Assembly (NCBI GenBank): GCA_910575165.1
Contig: CAJTDS010000006.1
Span: 1-64,000, forward strand
Direction: 5' to 3'
DNA: 64,000 bases
Source: Eggerthellaceae bacterium
GTDB taxonomy: Bacteria; Actinomycetota; Coriobacteriia; Coriobacteriales; Eggerthellaceae
A program made the translations under genes and the position numbers. Of this stretch, positions 8,201 through 16,672 are shown piece after piece. Each line of letters opens with the position of its first letter. The first letter of the stretch is position 1. The notes under the pieces are model-generated. The model did no database searches and was not told the origin of the DNA. It saw only the letters and a list, made by a program, of their open reading frames with translations.

Positions 8201-10023
8201 AGGGCATCATCCCAAAGGGGGATCTGCATGATGCTTTCGAGCTCGTCCCTTGGCAAGAAGGGCGCTAGATCCTCCAGAGGCGGGCTTACCAGCGTGCCGT
8301 CGTCGAGCTTCCTCGTTGCGGATTTCGGTTCGAACTTCTGGTCCTTCGTCACGAACAGCTCGCAAAACGCCACCCCGTCCTGAGCGAGCGTTGCTTCAAT
8401 CGCATCAACGACCTGATCGTTTCTCGAAGCAAACCGGTAGGGTATCCCGTAGGCTTGCGCAATACGCGACATCTCGGGAAAGGAAAGATCCCCCGTTTCC
8501 GGACCTATGCCTATCGGGCTCAGCTCGGGAAAAAGGTTACCTTCCGTCTGCCTCATGGAGTGGTATCCGCCGTTGTTGATCACGAATATCTTGATGGGCA
8601 GCTTGTGGAACACGATGGTTTGCAGCTCTTGAAGGTTCATCTGAATTGAGCCGTCACCCGACAGGCATACGACGGTCTTTCCCGGCGCCGCGAAAGACGC
8701 ACCGATGGCAGCCGGCAAATCGTAGCCCATAGATGCGGCTCCCGAGTTGCTGATATAACGCTGGCCTTCCTTGATACGCCACGCCTGGCTGCTCACCACG
8801 TAGGCGCTGCCGTTGCCCGTGACGATCGGCGTACCATCGGGTACGAGCTTAGAGAGCGTGTCCATGAAGTAGTACGAGTTGACCGCGCGCTTTTCCTGAG
8901 CATGTCGCTCGCCGACAACAGGGTAGTCACGCCTCCATACGCTGCATAAGCCGACCCATTCGCCTTTTCTCTCGAGGGGGCTGTCCCCGATTTCGCTCAG
9001 CAGTGCGTCGACGAAGCGGCCCGCATCGGCGCAAACGGGAAGATTGACCCTTATCGAGGGCTTCCTAAGCTCCTCGGGATCCACATCCTCTACGATTACG
9101 TAGGCCTCACGAGCCCAGCTGTCAACGTTATAGCCTACTTGACGAACGGACAGCCTGCTTCCGATGGAAAGCAGGACGTCGCAGTTCTGAATAGCCCAAT
9201 TGCCCGGCCTGTCTCCCATAATCCCAGCGCGGCCCACGTACAGCTCGCTGTCAGAGCAAATCGCATCTATGCTGTCGAACCCCGTCACCACGGGAATCCC
9301 CAGCTTCTCGACGAGACGCGTAAAACGTTCGTACGCTCCCGCGATGCGGATACCGTTGCCAGCGTTAAGAACCGGACGCCTTGCGCACCTGATTCTGTCA
9401 AGCGTCTCGCGCGCTGCGGCGACAAGGTCGTCGTCCGAAAGCTGGCTATCGTCCGATGGCATCCAAGAGGTCTCTGCTGAAAGCGTCCGTTCGTCCACGA
9501 AAGCGCGCTGGACATCCTGGGGGATGTCCAGCCAGACCGGTCCGGGTCTGCCGCTCGTGGCAAGGGACCACGCCTTGTCCAGATGCTCTTTTATGGTACA
9601 TGGGTCGGTGACCGTCACCGCGTACTTCGACATCTGCTTTGCAACGGGCACGATATCGTATTCCTGATCGCCAAGCGCGCGAACGCTCAACCCCGACGCC
9701 ATCTTCGTCGACGCGTACTTCACCTGTCCCGACACAACGATCATGGGAATGGAATCCAACCATGCGCCCAGCACGCCGGTCAGAGTATTCGTTCCTCCAG
9801 GTCCCGTAGTGCAGCAGACCAGTTGCGGGACGCCGGTTACCCTAGCATGAGCCTCGGCGGCCATAGCAGCGGCCTGCTCGTGCTGGACGAACACATTCTT
9901 GAGCCCCTCGGCGTGGCCGAAGGACATGTTCAGGTACATAGCCCCGCCGCCGGGAACCGTGTAATTGTGCGTTACACCGCGATTGACCAAGTAGCGGGCA
10001 ACGTAGTCCGAAACCTGAATCAT
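8197..10023 (-). CDS. TPP-dependent acetolactate synthase-like enzyme
   Basis: 608 residues, three-domain TPP enzyme. The activating glutamate is in VQHEQAAAMAAE (Glu49). The TPP/metal motif GDGSIQMNLQELQT runs on to FVINN near residues 440-470. The start ATG at 10023 shares one base with the rfbG stop (TGATG). Anabolic ALS would sit with branched-chain amino acid genes; here it directly follows CDP-glucose 4,6-dehydratase, as YerE-type enzymes do in CDP-yersiniose synthesis, where a TPP enzyme transfers a two-carbon unit from pyruvate onto the keto carbon of a CDP-sugar. The 3-deoxygenation enzymes of that pathway (E1/E3 type) are not in the window, so the product should differ. Function by context is inference. 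Confidence 0.8.
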   Translation of the reverse strand: MIQVSDYVARYLVNRGVTHNYTVPGGGAMYLNMSFGHAEGLKNVFVQHEQAAAMAAEAHARVTGVPQLVCCTTGPGGTNTLTGVLGAWLDSIPMIVVSGQVKYASTKMASGLSVRALGDQEYDIVPVAKQMSKYAVTVTDPCTIKEHLDKAWSLATSGRPGPVWLDIPQDVQRAFVDERTLSAETSWMPSDDSQLSDDDLVAAARETLDRIRCARRPVLNAGNGIRIAGAYERFTRLVEKLGIPVVTGFDSIDAICSDSELYVGRAGIMGDRPGNWAIQNCDVLLSIGSRLSVRQVGYNVDSWAREAYVIVEDVDPEELRKPSIRVNLPVCADAGRFVDALLSEIGDSPLERKGEWVGLCSVWRRDYPVVGERHAQEKRAVNSYYFMDTLSKLVPDGTPIVTGNGSAYVVSSQAWRIKEGQRYISNSGAASMGYDLPAAIGASFAAPGKTVVCLSGDGSIQMNLQELQTIVFHKLPIKIFVINNGGYHSMRQTEGNLFPELSPIGIGPETGDLSFPEMSRIAQAYGIPYRFASRNDQVVDAIEATLAQDGVAFCELFVTKDQKFEPKSATRKLDDGTLVSPPLEDLAPFLPRDELESIMQIPLWDDAL

Positions 10024-11114
10024 CACGAGCGGCCCACCCCTCCGAAGTACTCCTCTATTTGCTTGCCCATGACATCGGCTGCTGGCACACCGGCGCAAAG
10101 CTCCTTGTAGCCTTCGGCCGTCTTCGCTACCACTTCCTCTATGTTCCAACGCGGTCGCCATCCGAGCACGCTCTTAAGCTTACTCGCGTCCAGGGCCAGA
10201 AATCCCGCCTCGCGAGGTGCGTTGGGTTGCGGTACGCTGGCCCACCTGGCGCCATCGCCCCAATCCTCGCAGAGAGCCATGGCAAGCTCGCCGGTGGTCA
10301 CGCACGATTCCTCGTCGGGACCCACGTTGTATTCGCCCGCGAGCTCCGGGTGCAGCGCCTGCGCCTCGGCGAACGCCAAGTAGGCACACACCGGCTCGAG
10401 AACATGCTGGTACGGCCTGGTTGAAGACGGGTTCCTCAGCTCGCAGGTCCTACCGTCCACAAAAGAGCGGACCAGGTCGGGCACTATGCGGTCTGCGGCC
10501 CAGTCGCCAGGCCCTATGACGTTACCGCTACGCATGCAGGAAACGGGGATTCCCACTTTGTCGAAGTAGCACCGCTTGTACGTTGCGGTCACAAGCTCGC
10601 TACAGCTTTTCGAGTTGCTGTACGGGTCGAAGCCGTCGAGCGGGTCGCCCTCTCTGTAGCGGTAGCCCGACACCTCGTCGTTTCGGTACACCTTGTCCGT
10701 CGTGACATTCACGACGGATTTCGGATGGCGCACGCGACATCCCTCGAGGACGTTGACGGTGCCCATGACGTTGACGTCGTAAGTGTACGCCGGCCTATCG
10801 TAGCCATCGCGAACGAGCGGCTGCGCCGCCATGTGGATGACCACTTCGGGACGTGCGGTGTTGAAAGCCTCCATGAGATGTCCGGTGTGGCGAACGTCAC
10901 CAATGAACGTATTCGTACGGCAGCTGAGGTCCGCTTCGTCGAAGAGACTGTTCGGCTCGGGATCCAAAGCGTATCCGTACACCTTGGCGCCCAATCCGAG
11001 AAGCACCTCGCACATCCAAGACCCTTTGAAGCCCGTATGCCCCGTTACGAGCACGCGCCTACCGGACCAGTACTCCTTCGTGGGCATAACGACACCCGGA
11101 AACAACTTCTCCAT
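10023..11114 (-). CDS. rfbG: CDP-glucose 4,6-dehydratase
   Basis: 363 residues. It has the family-specific N-terminus GRRVLVTGHTGFKGSWM, HMAAQPLVRDGY near 95-106, the TTDKVY active-site threonine region, YSNSK (catalytic Tyr and Lys) and a RSGNVIGPGDWAADRIVPD stretch that is diagnostic for CDP-glucose rather than dTDP-glucose dehydratases. It converts CDP-D-glucose to CDP-4-keto-6-deoxy-D-glucose with bound NAD. It lies six bases after rfbF. An alternative start is the ATG ten codons in. The product is the branch point for 3,6-dideoxy and C-branched sugars; the following genes suggest the latter. Confidence 0.93.
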   Translation of the reverse strand: MEKLFPGVVMPTKEYWSGRRVLVTGHTGFKGSWMCEVLLGLGAKVYGYALDPEPNSLFDEADLSCRTNTFIGDVRHTGHLMEAFNTARPEVVIHMAAQPLVRDGYDRPAYTYDVNVMGTVNVLEGCRVRHPKSVVNVTTDKVYRNDEVSGYRYREGDPLDGFDPYSNSKSCSELVTATYKRCYFDKVGIPVSCMRSGNVIGPGDWAADRIVPDLVRSFVDGRTCELRNPSSTRPYQHVLEPVCAYLAFAEAQALHPELAGEYNVGPDEESCVTTGELAMALCEDWGDGARWASVPQPNAPREAGFLALDASKLKSVLGWRPRWNIEEVVAKTAEGYKELCAGVPAADVMGKQIEEYFGGVGRS

Positions 11115-11120
11115 GGCGAC

Positions 11121-11900
11121 CTACTCCCAGATCTTCCATGGAGCGCTATCGTAGCCCCAAAGCTTCTCGAGCTGCTCCCGCTCCCGCTGAGTGTCCATGC
11201 AGCGCCAGAAGCCGGGATGGCGATAGCACCCAAGGCGTCCTGCTGCTGCCAAAGAGGCAAGAACGTCCACCTCAAGAACGCAGTCATCTCCCTCGATGTA
11301 ATCGAAGACCTCCGGATTGCAGACCATGAAACCGCCGTTTATAAGCGAGCCATCGGAATCTTCCTTTTCACGGAAGCTTTCCACCATGCCCTGCGGGGTC
11401 ACGTCGAGCACGCCTTTGGACTGCGAGACCGATGCGCCGGTGATGGTCACCGTCGCGCCGCATGCGTCATGATGTCGAAGCAAAGCGCCCAGATTCACAT
11501 CGGCAACGCCGTCCCCGTAAGTGAGAAGGAAGCGCTCACCGTCGACATACGGCCTGATTCTGCCAACCCTGCCGCCGGTCATCGTCGAGTAGCCGGTATC
11601 GGCCACGGTGACACGCCAAGGCTCCACGTGGGTGCCGTGGACGAGAACCTCCTTGCGCCCGTCCCGATAATCGAACGTCACGTCCGATTGATGAAGAAAA
11701 TAGTCCTCGAAGTACTCCTTGATAGCATGCTGCTTGTAGCCGGCACAGATGACAAAGTCGTTAATGCCTTGGGCAGAGTAGATTTTCATGACATGCCAAA
11801 GAATCGGCTTTCCGCCGATTTCAATCATAGGCTTCGGCCGAAGATGACTCTCTTCGGAAATGCGCGTTCCAAAACCACCAGCTAGGATGACCGCTTTCAT
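11121..11900 (-). CDS. rfbF: Glucose-1-phosphate cytidylyltransferase
   Basis: 259 residues. It has the nucleotidyltransferase signature AVILAGGFGTRI and RPKPMIEIGGKPILWH, a YGDGVADV metal site near 128-135, INGGFMV near 187 and the C-terminal GFWRCMDTQRE typical of RfbF. It makes CDP-glucose from CTP and glucose-1-phosphate and is the first gene of the surface-glycan operon. An AGGTGG ribosome-binding site lies six bases before the ATG. The 410-bp upstream gap contains a C10/G10 homopolymer. Together with rfbG it fixes the nucleotide carrier of the pathway as CDP. Confidence 0.93.
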   Translation of the reverse strand: MKAVILAGGFGTRISEESHLRPKPMIEIGGKPILWHVMKIYSAQGINDFVICAGYKQHAIKEYFEDYFLHQSDVTFDYRDGRKEVLVHGTHVEPWRVTVADTGYSTMTGGRVGRIRPYVDGERFLLTYGDGVADVNLGALLRHHDACGATVTITGASVSQSKGVLDVTPQGMVESFREKEDSDGSLINGGFMVCNPEVFDYIEGDDCVLEVDVLASLAAAGRLGCYRHPGFWRCMDTQREREQLEKLWGYDSAPWKIWE

Positions 11901-12312
11901 GCAGCCACCTGCCTTGAGCTATTCAGTTCGATAGGAAGAAACGCGAGGGGGTAATGGGACCGGACCGTATCCGAAAGGCAATCGCCTAGATCGGAGGCTA
12001 CGCTATGAGCGCCCCCCCCCCGGCAACGTTACAAGCAAACCAACATTAACCATAGACGCATGCCCCATTCTTTCTGTCGCAAAACGTAACGACATACCTC
12101 GCGATTACACAGATTCTGTAGTCTATCTTATCGCCTTCTTGTTGTGAAGCGAACCATCAAAACCTCACCGCGAGCGGCACACACCCCCTAGCGGCTTCGT
12201 CCGTCCCAAATATGGGGCACGCCCTAAGATGACCGAACGCGCGATCCACCCCGAAGACCGCAGCCCCTCCGCCGTCGACAAACGCCCCTGCGTTCGAAGG
12301 AAGCTCGCACCC
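11901..12312. other. Intergenic leader/promoter region of the rfbF operon
   Basis: No convincing gene in about 410 bp. The stretch 12040-12150 is AT-richer than the flanks and should hold the minus-strand promoter, but no clear -35/-10 pair could be chosen. The ten-base C tract at 12012-12021 lies inside. On the minus strand a TTGTAA and a TCATAG flank the G tract with a 20-base spacer, which is a weak promoter-like pair. Confidence 0.5.
12012..12021. repeat. C10/G10 homopolymer upstream of rfbF
   Basis: Ten consecutive C on the plus strand, ten G on the coding (minus) strand, about 110 bp upstream of the rfbF start. Tracts of this length are prone to slippage. It may be a contingency locus altering promoter spacing, or an assembly-sensitive artefact. 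Confidence 0.9.
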
Positions 12313-13659
12313 CTACTCGTGCAGGACGCTGGCGGCCACGCCGGCGTCTATGGCCTCGTTGCACTCGCGGTCTATGCGCTCGGCCGCCTGCTCGGGGGTG
12401 GTGTTGCCCATGAGCAGCTCGTGGATGCATTGGTAGAAGATATCGCGCACAGCGCGGGTATCGGGGTTGCTGCCGGTGAAGTCAACTACGTTGTCGCTGT
12501 TCTCTTGGAACAAATCGAAGTAGGGTATTTGGTCGCTATAGGCATCGGAGACGCTCTTCGACGCCGGCAGCGTCCCCGCCGCGTAGCTCAGCAGCTCCTC
12601 GTTGCCGTAGACGAAGGAGAGGAAGTCCTTGGCCGCCTGCACCTTGCGCGCATCGCCGTTGTCGAACACTTCGAACCCCGAGACGAACACCGTGGCACAG
12701 CCCCGCTCGTCGGGACCGGGGAAGTTCACCAGGCCCACGGTATCGCCGTAGCGGGACACGGAGGCGTTGTTGACCATGTACACGGCCAGCTGGCCTTCGC
12801 GGAACAGGCTCGAGCAGTCCTCTATCTCCAGGTTCTCAGCATGGGGCGGGAACCATCCGCGGGACACCCCGCCCTGAATCCAGTCCAGCGCGGCCACTCC
12901 TTCGGGCGTGCTCAGTGAGAAATGGCCGCTCTCGTCGAAAAACGACGATCCCGCCGATCGCAGAAGCGTCATGGTGTGGGTGTCGCCTTGGGAGCTGGCG
13001 GCATACATCATCATCGGGAAGGCGCCCGAAGGAAGCCTCTCGGCGAGCGTATCCAGTACGGAGGTCCAATCCTCAAGCGACCACGAGGCTATCTTCCCAT
13101 CCTGAATGTACTCCTCAAGGCCTGCCTGGCGGAACAGGTCCTTGTTGTAGGCCAGCACGTTCTGCCGCAGCAGGTAGGGCATCATGTACACCTTGCCCTC
13201 CACGGTGCTCATGTCCCACAGGTAATCGAAGACGTCGTTTCGGACCTCGTCGGAAACCACGTCGTCCAAGCTGACCACGCGGCCCGTATGGATGTAGGTG
13301 GATATGTTGAAGTAGTCTCCGTAGAGCACATCCGGGCTCTTCGGGGTGTCGAAGGAGTCCTCCACAGCGCTGTCGTACTGGTTCTGCTCGAACACCTCCA
13401 CCTCGATGTCGACGTTGCTGCCTTCGGGAGTTTTGCAGAACTCGTCGGCCATGAGCCTGATCACCTGGTCGGCGTAGACTATCTCGTCGTCGAACACCAC
13501 GTCATGCCCCGTTCGGGGCACCTTCACCAGCAAATGGACCCGTTCCGACCCTCCCCCGCTGCAGCTCGCCAGCGCCAGCGCGGAAAACGCCATCAAGCAC
13601 GCCAGAGCGCCCGCCGCCGCCTGCTTCGCCATCAGGGACGCAGCCCTCTTCCCGCTCAT
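12313..13659 (-). CDS. Extracellular solute-binding lipoprotein (ABC sugar-type, family 1)
   Basis: 448 residues. It has a lipoprotein signal peptide with basic N-terminus, a hydrophobic core and lipobox LASC at about residue 33. The mature part follows the family 1 binding-protein plan, with VLYGDYFNIS near 110, EGKVYMMPYLLRQNVLAYNKDLF near 155-177, and FREGQLAVYMVNNASV near 288. Such proteins normally deliver sugars or peptides to an ABC importer, yet no permease or ATPase gene is adjacent. Its ATG overlaps the stop of the hybrid kinase by four bases, so it is translated with the sensor. It may act as the periplasmic ligand receptor of the kinase rather than, or as well as, a transporter component. 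Confidence 0.85.
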   Translation of the reverse strand: MSGKRAASLMAKQAAAGALACLMAFSALALASCSGGGSERVHLLVKVPRTGHDVVFDDEIVYADQVIRLMADEFCKTPEGSNVDIEVEVFEQNQYDSAVEDSFDTPKSPDVLYGDYFNISTYIHTGRVVSLDDVVSDEVRNDVFDYLWDMSTVEGKVYMMPYLLRQNVLAYNKDLFRQAGLEEYIQDGKIASWSLEDWTSVLDTLAERLPSGAFPMMMYAASSQGDTHTMTLLRSAGSSFFDESGHFSLSTPEGVAALDWIQGGVSRGWFPPHAENLEIEDCSSLFREGQLAVYMVNNASVSRYGDTVGLVNFPGPDERGCATVFVSGFEVFDNGDARKVQAAKDFLSFVYGNEELLSYAAGTLPASKSVSDAYSDQIPYFDLFQENSDNVVDFTGSNPDTRAVRDIFYQCIHELLMGNTTPEQAAERIDRECNEAIDAGVAASVLHE

Positions 13660-15851
13660 GGCCTCTCCTCACGCAACGCTTCCAGCTTCGACAACATCGC
13701 CGGGACGTTCAGCGGCTTCGCAAGGAAGTCGTTCATGCCTGCCTCCATGGCACGGTTGCGGTCCTCGGTGAACGTGGAGGCGGTGCAGGCGAAGATAAAG
13801 ACCTTCCCCGCATCCGCACGGTCAAGCTTGCGGATGGCCTTCGCGGCCTCATAGCCATCCATGACCGGCATCTGGGCATCCATGAGGATCGCGCTGAACT
13901 CGTCAACAGCCGAGGCCTCGAAAAGCTCGACGGCACGCTGGCCGTTCTCGGCAACGACCACCTCAAACCCCTCTTCGGAAAGAATGCTGGAAATGATGTC
14001 GGCGTTGAGCTCGTTGTCCTCCGCCACAAGCAGCTTCATGGGCCTTGCCGACCGGGGGCTCCCCCCGGGCTCGCCCCCGGAGAGGCCGACAGGCGCTTCG
14101 ACGGGGGCCCTCTCGCCCACGCGTGCGGACCCCTCGGGTTCCGTTCCCGCCGAGGCTTGCCCGTGACGATGCGACGGGTCCACGGGCAACGAAACGCATA
14201 CGGTGAAGCACGACCCGCTGCCCAGTTCGCTCTCGACGGTCAGCAACCCGCCCATCTGCTTCACAAGCAGGTAGCTGATGGCCATGCCCAGCCCCGTGCC
14301 CTTCTGCGATTCGGAATTACTAGTGCGTTCCTGGGTAAACATGTCGAATATCTGCCTCTGGAACTCCGGGGTCATGCCGCAACCGGTATCGGCGATTGAG
14401 ATGGTCACCGGCGCGAAGCCCCGCTCGTCGCGAATGCCCTGGGAAGCCCTCAGCGTGATGCGACCGCCAACAGGCGTAAACTTCACCGCGTTTGAGAGAA
14501 TGTTCATGAGCACCTGGCTCAAGCGAATCTCGTCGCCCACCACCCAGGGAAACGTCAGAAGACCGTTGTCCAACTTGAAATCGATACCGCGCTCATCCAT
14601 AGGCTCACGCTGCATCTCGCAAACGTTATCGATGGCCGCGCGCAAATCAAAGGGCGTCTGGACCAGCTGCACCTTGCCCGCCTGCAGTTTCGACACGTCT
14701 AGTATATCGTTCACGAGAGACAGCAGGTATTGAGCGGCTTTTCCGAGCTTCCGCACATAGCCTTCCATAGCCGCGCGGTCATCGATATGGCGAGCCATCA
14801 GATGATTAAGCCCGATGATGCCGTTTAAGGGCGTGCGGATCTCGTGACTCATGTTCGAGAGGAACTCCGAACGGGCCGCCGCTTCGGCCCGAGCTTGGAC
14901 CGAACGCTTCATGAAACGGTAGATGAGCAACATCATGCCCGTAAGAACCAGCACCATGACCGAAAGCATGGCCCCGGTCATGGCGATGAAAGGCGCCGAC
15001 TGTCGCTCGAACACGGAGACAGGCACCGTCATAATGAACGACCAGCTGGTGCCTTCAACGGGAGCGAAACTCATCACCAGGCGCTCGCCTGCGCTATTGG
15101 TCACGTTGATGGTGAACTGCACGCCTTCGGAAATATTGCGGCGAACCTCCTCGATGCTCAGCCCGTCGTCGATACGACCATCGCGCAGCACGTCGTAGAG
15201 GTTGTTGCGCCCGGCAAGGTCGGTGGCAGGAGAGGCGCTGACGATGTAGTAGCCCTTGTCGTTGACCACGCTGGATATGCCCTCGCCCCCGAAGCTTTCG
15301 ATGAGCAGCTGGCCGCGGATGGTGGACAGGTCGCTACGGCCGAGCATGGCCACGAAAGTTACGCCGTCGATTACGGTATCCTTAAGCGGTATGCCGTAGA
15401 TAAGCGACTCCTTGGTGGTCTCGAGCCTGCCATCCTCGTCGTCGTAGAGCATGACGAAATTACCATGCCCTTCGGAGACGATCCGCAGATAGTTGGTCTC
15501 GTCGGGCCCCAGCACCACATAGGAGCTGCTGTAAAGCGAGCCGTCTTCGGCCAACAGGTACACAGCGTTGAACAGCGCCGACGATGCAGCCTCAAGGTTC
15601 AGCTGCTCCTGAGCCTCAAGGATGGTGTCCGCATCATAGACCTTCAGGCGCTTGGCCACTGATCCCAGCCGCGAGTAAGAGTTCTCCAGCGACCCCTCGA
15701 TAGCTTCCACGCCATGACGAGAGATCTCATCCACGGAGCTCATGACGTTGGCGGAGACGGTGTTGCTCAACAGGCCCAGGTACACGACAACCACAACAAC
15801 CATTAAGGCGACGGCTCCGCCGAAAACCGCTATGTACCTACTTCGGTTCAC
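13656..15851 (-). CDS. Hybrid sensor histidine kinase with receiver domain
   Basis: 731 residues from the GTG at 15851 (AGGAGG three bases upstream; a TTG at 15923 is an alternative). Order: transmembrane helix about 6-31, a roughly 250-residue extracytoplasmic Cache-like sensor domain, a second helix about 287-311, HisKA with FLSNMSHEIRTPLNG (His336), a HATPase with N-box ILSNAVKF, DTGCGM and GTGLGMAIS, a proline/glycine-rich linker, then a C-terminal receiver with phosphoacceptor Asp658 in MDAQMPVMDG. The architecture is of the BarA/LuxQ class, which needs an HPt partner; a free HPt gene lies 2.4 kb away at 18301. It is translationally coupled to the solute-binding lipoprotein that follows. 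Confidence 0.9.
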   Translation of the reverse strand: MNRSRYIAVFGGAVALMVVVVVVYLGLLSNTVSANVMSSVDEISRHGVEAIEGSLENSYSRLGSVAKRLKVYDADTILEAQEQLNLEAASSALFNAVYLLAEDGSLYSSSYVVLGPDETNYLRIVSEGHGNFVMLYDDEDGRLETTKESLIYGIPLKDTVIDGVTFVAMLGRSDLSTIRGQLLIESFGGEGISSVVNDKGYYIVSASPATDLAGRNNLYDVLRDGRIDDGLSIEEVRRNISEGVQFTINVTNSAGERLVMSFAPVEGTSWSFIMTVPVSVFERQSAPFIAMTGAMLSVMVLVLTGMMLLIYRFMKRSVQARAEAAARSEFLSNMSHEIRTPLNGIIGLNHLMARHIDDRAAMEGYVRKLGKAAQYLLSLVNDILDVSKLQAGKVQLVQTPFDLRAAIDNVCEMQREPMDERGIDFKLDNGLLTFPWVVGDEIRLSQVLMNILSNAVKFTPVGGRITLRASQGIRDERGFAPVTISIADTGCGMTPEFQRQIFDMFTQERTSNSESQKGTGLGMAISYLLVKQMGGLLTVESELGSGSCFTVCVSLPVDPSHRHGQASAGTEPEGSARVGERAPVEAPVGLSGGEPGGSPRSARPMKLLVAEDNELNADIISSILSEEGFEVVVAENGQRAVELFEASAVDEFSAILMDAQMPVMDGYEAAKAIRKLDRADAGKVFIFACTASTFTEDRNRAMEAGMNDFLAKPLNVPAMLSKLEALREERP

Positions 15852-15998
15852 GATCCTCCTGTTGCCTGCGAAACGCTGCAGCAAACCCCCTGCACAGGCA
15901 CGCCGTCGGCCCTTGCTGTGCAAGACCAGTTTAGCAGCGCGCCGCCCCGTTGCTCTTCCGTAAGAAGTACGTTACCAGAAGGTTAGCAGAAACGAGCC

Positions 15999-16670
15999 TC
16001 AGGAGTTCCAAAGGTATCCGACGCTTCGCACCGTCTCCAGGTGTTGGGCAAGCTCAGGACCCAGCTTGGCACGCACGCGGCGTACGTGCACGTCCACGGT
16101 ACGGCTCCCACCGTAGTAATCGAAGCCCCACACACGTCGCAAGAGCGCGTCCCGGGAGTAGGTACGCCCGGGATGGGTTACCAAAAACGCCAGCAGGGCG
16201 TATTCCAGATAGGTGAAGTCGAGTGGCTGGCCGCCTACCGTCACCTGGTAGGTTGCCAAGTTGATGACCATGTTGTCCACCGTAACGAAATCGCGCGCCG
16301 AGCTCTCGTTGCCCGGATGGAGCAGCTGGCGAATACGGGCTGCACACTCGCCCGCCGACGCACCGCTTACCACGAAGTCGCACCTCACGCGCACGGGAAG
16401 GCGGAGATGCTCCAGCTTGTCGTCGGAGACGATGAGCAGCAGCGCCGCCGCGTTGTCCTCGGCAAGCGCCCCTTCCAGCAGCTGCAGCATCTCTTCCATG
16501 TTTGATCCCGCTTCGAAGATGACCAGGTCGCACTGGGGCTGCTGGGCAAGCAGCTTGCGCAGCTGCAGCGACGAGCCGGCCGACACGCTCACGTCCATCG
16601 AGGAGAGCACCTGCTGAAACCGGTGGGCGTTGTCAAGGCTGTCGGCGACGAAGATAATGTTGTCCGCCAT
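15999..16670 (-). CDS. OmpR-family regulator with degenerate receiver, GlnR-like
   Basis: 223 residues, starting two bases after the glnA stop. The N-terminal ~120 residues have a receiver fold, but the phosphorylation pocket is missing: the usual acidic pair is replaced (IFVADS), the phosphoacceptor position reads DLVIFEAGS with Glu instead of Asp, and the usual K of the KP turn is absent (DFVVSGAS). The C-terminal winged helix is intact, with RRVWGFDYYGG followed by SRTVDVHVRRVRAKLG, very like actinobacterial GlnR. GlnR proteins are orphan, non-phosphorylated OmpR-type regulators of nitrogen genes. Coupling to glutamine synthetase supports a nitrogen-control role, probably autoregulating this operon. 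Confidence 0.85.
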   Translation of the reverse strand: MADNIIFVADSLDNAHRFQQVLSSMDVSVSAGSSLQLRKLLAQQPQCDLVIFEAGSNMEEMLQLLEGALAEDNAAALLLIVSDDKLEHLRLPVRVRCDFVVSGASAGECAARIRQLLHPGNESSARDFVTVDNMVINLATYQVTVGGQPLDFTYLEYALLAFLVTHPGRTYSRDALLRRVWGFDYYGGSRTVDVHVRRVRAKLGPELAQHLETVRSVGYLWNS

Positions 16671-16672
16671 GA

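Noticed and set aside
8197-10023. Housekeeping acetolactate synthase (ilvB)
   Set aside because: No ilvN, ilvC or leu genes are nearby and it is embedded between rfbG and an epimerase with overlapping codons, which favours a sugar-modifying role.
12229-12918. Plus-strand open frame opposite the solute-binding protein gene
   Set aside because: Antisense to a gene with a clear signal peptide and family motifs; no ribosome site or domain of its own.
15999-16670. Response regulator partner of the hybrid kinase
   Set aside because: The receiver lacks the phosphoacceptor Asp and other pocket residues and is coupled to glnA, so it is unlikely to receive phosphate from the nearby kinase or HPt.
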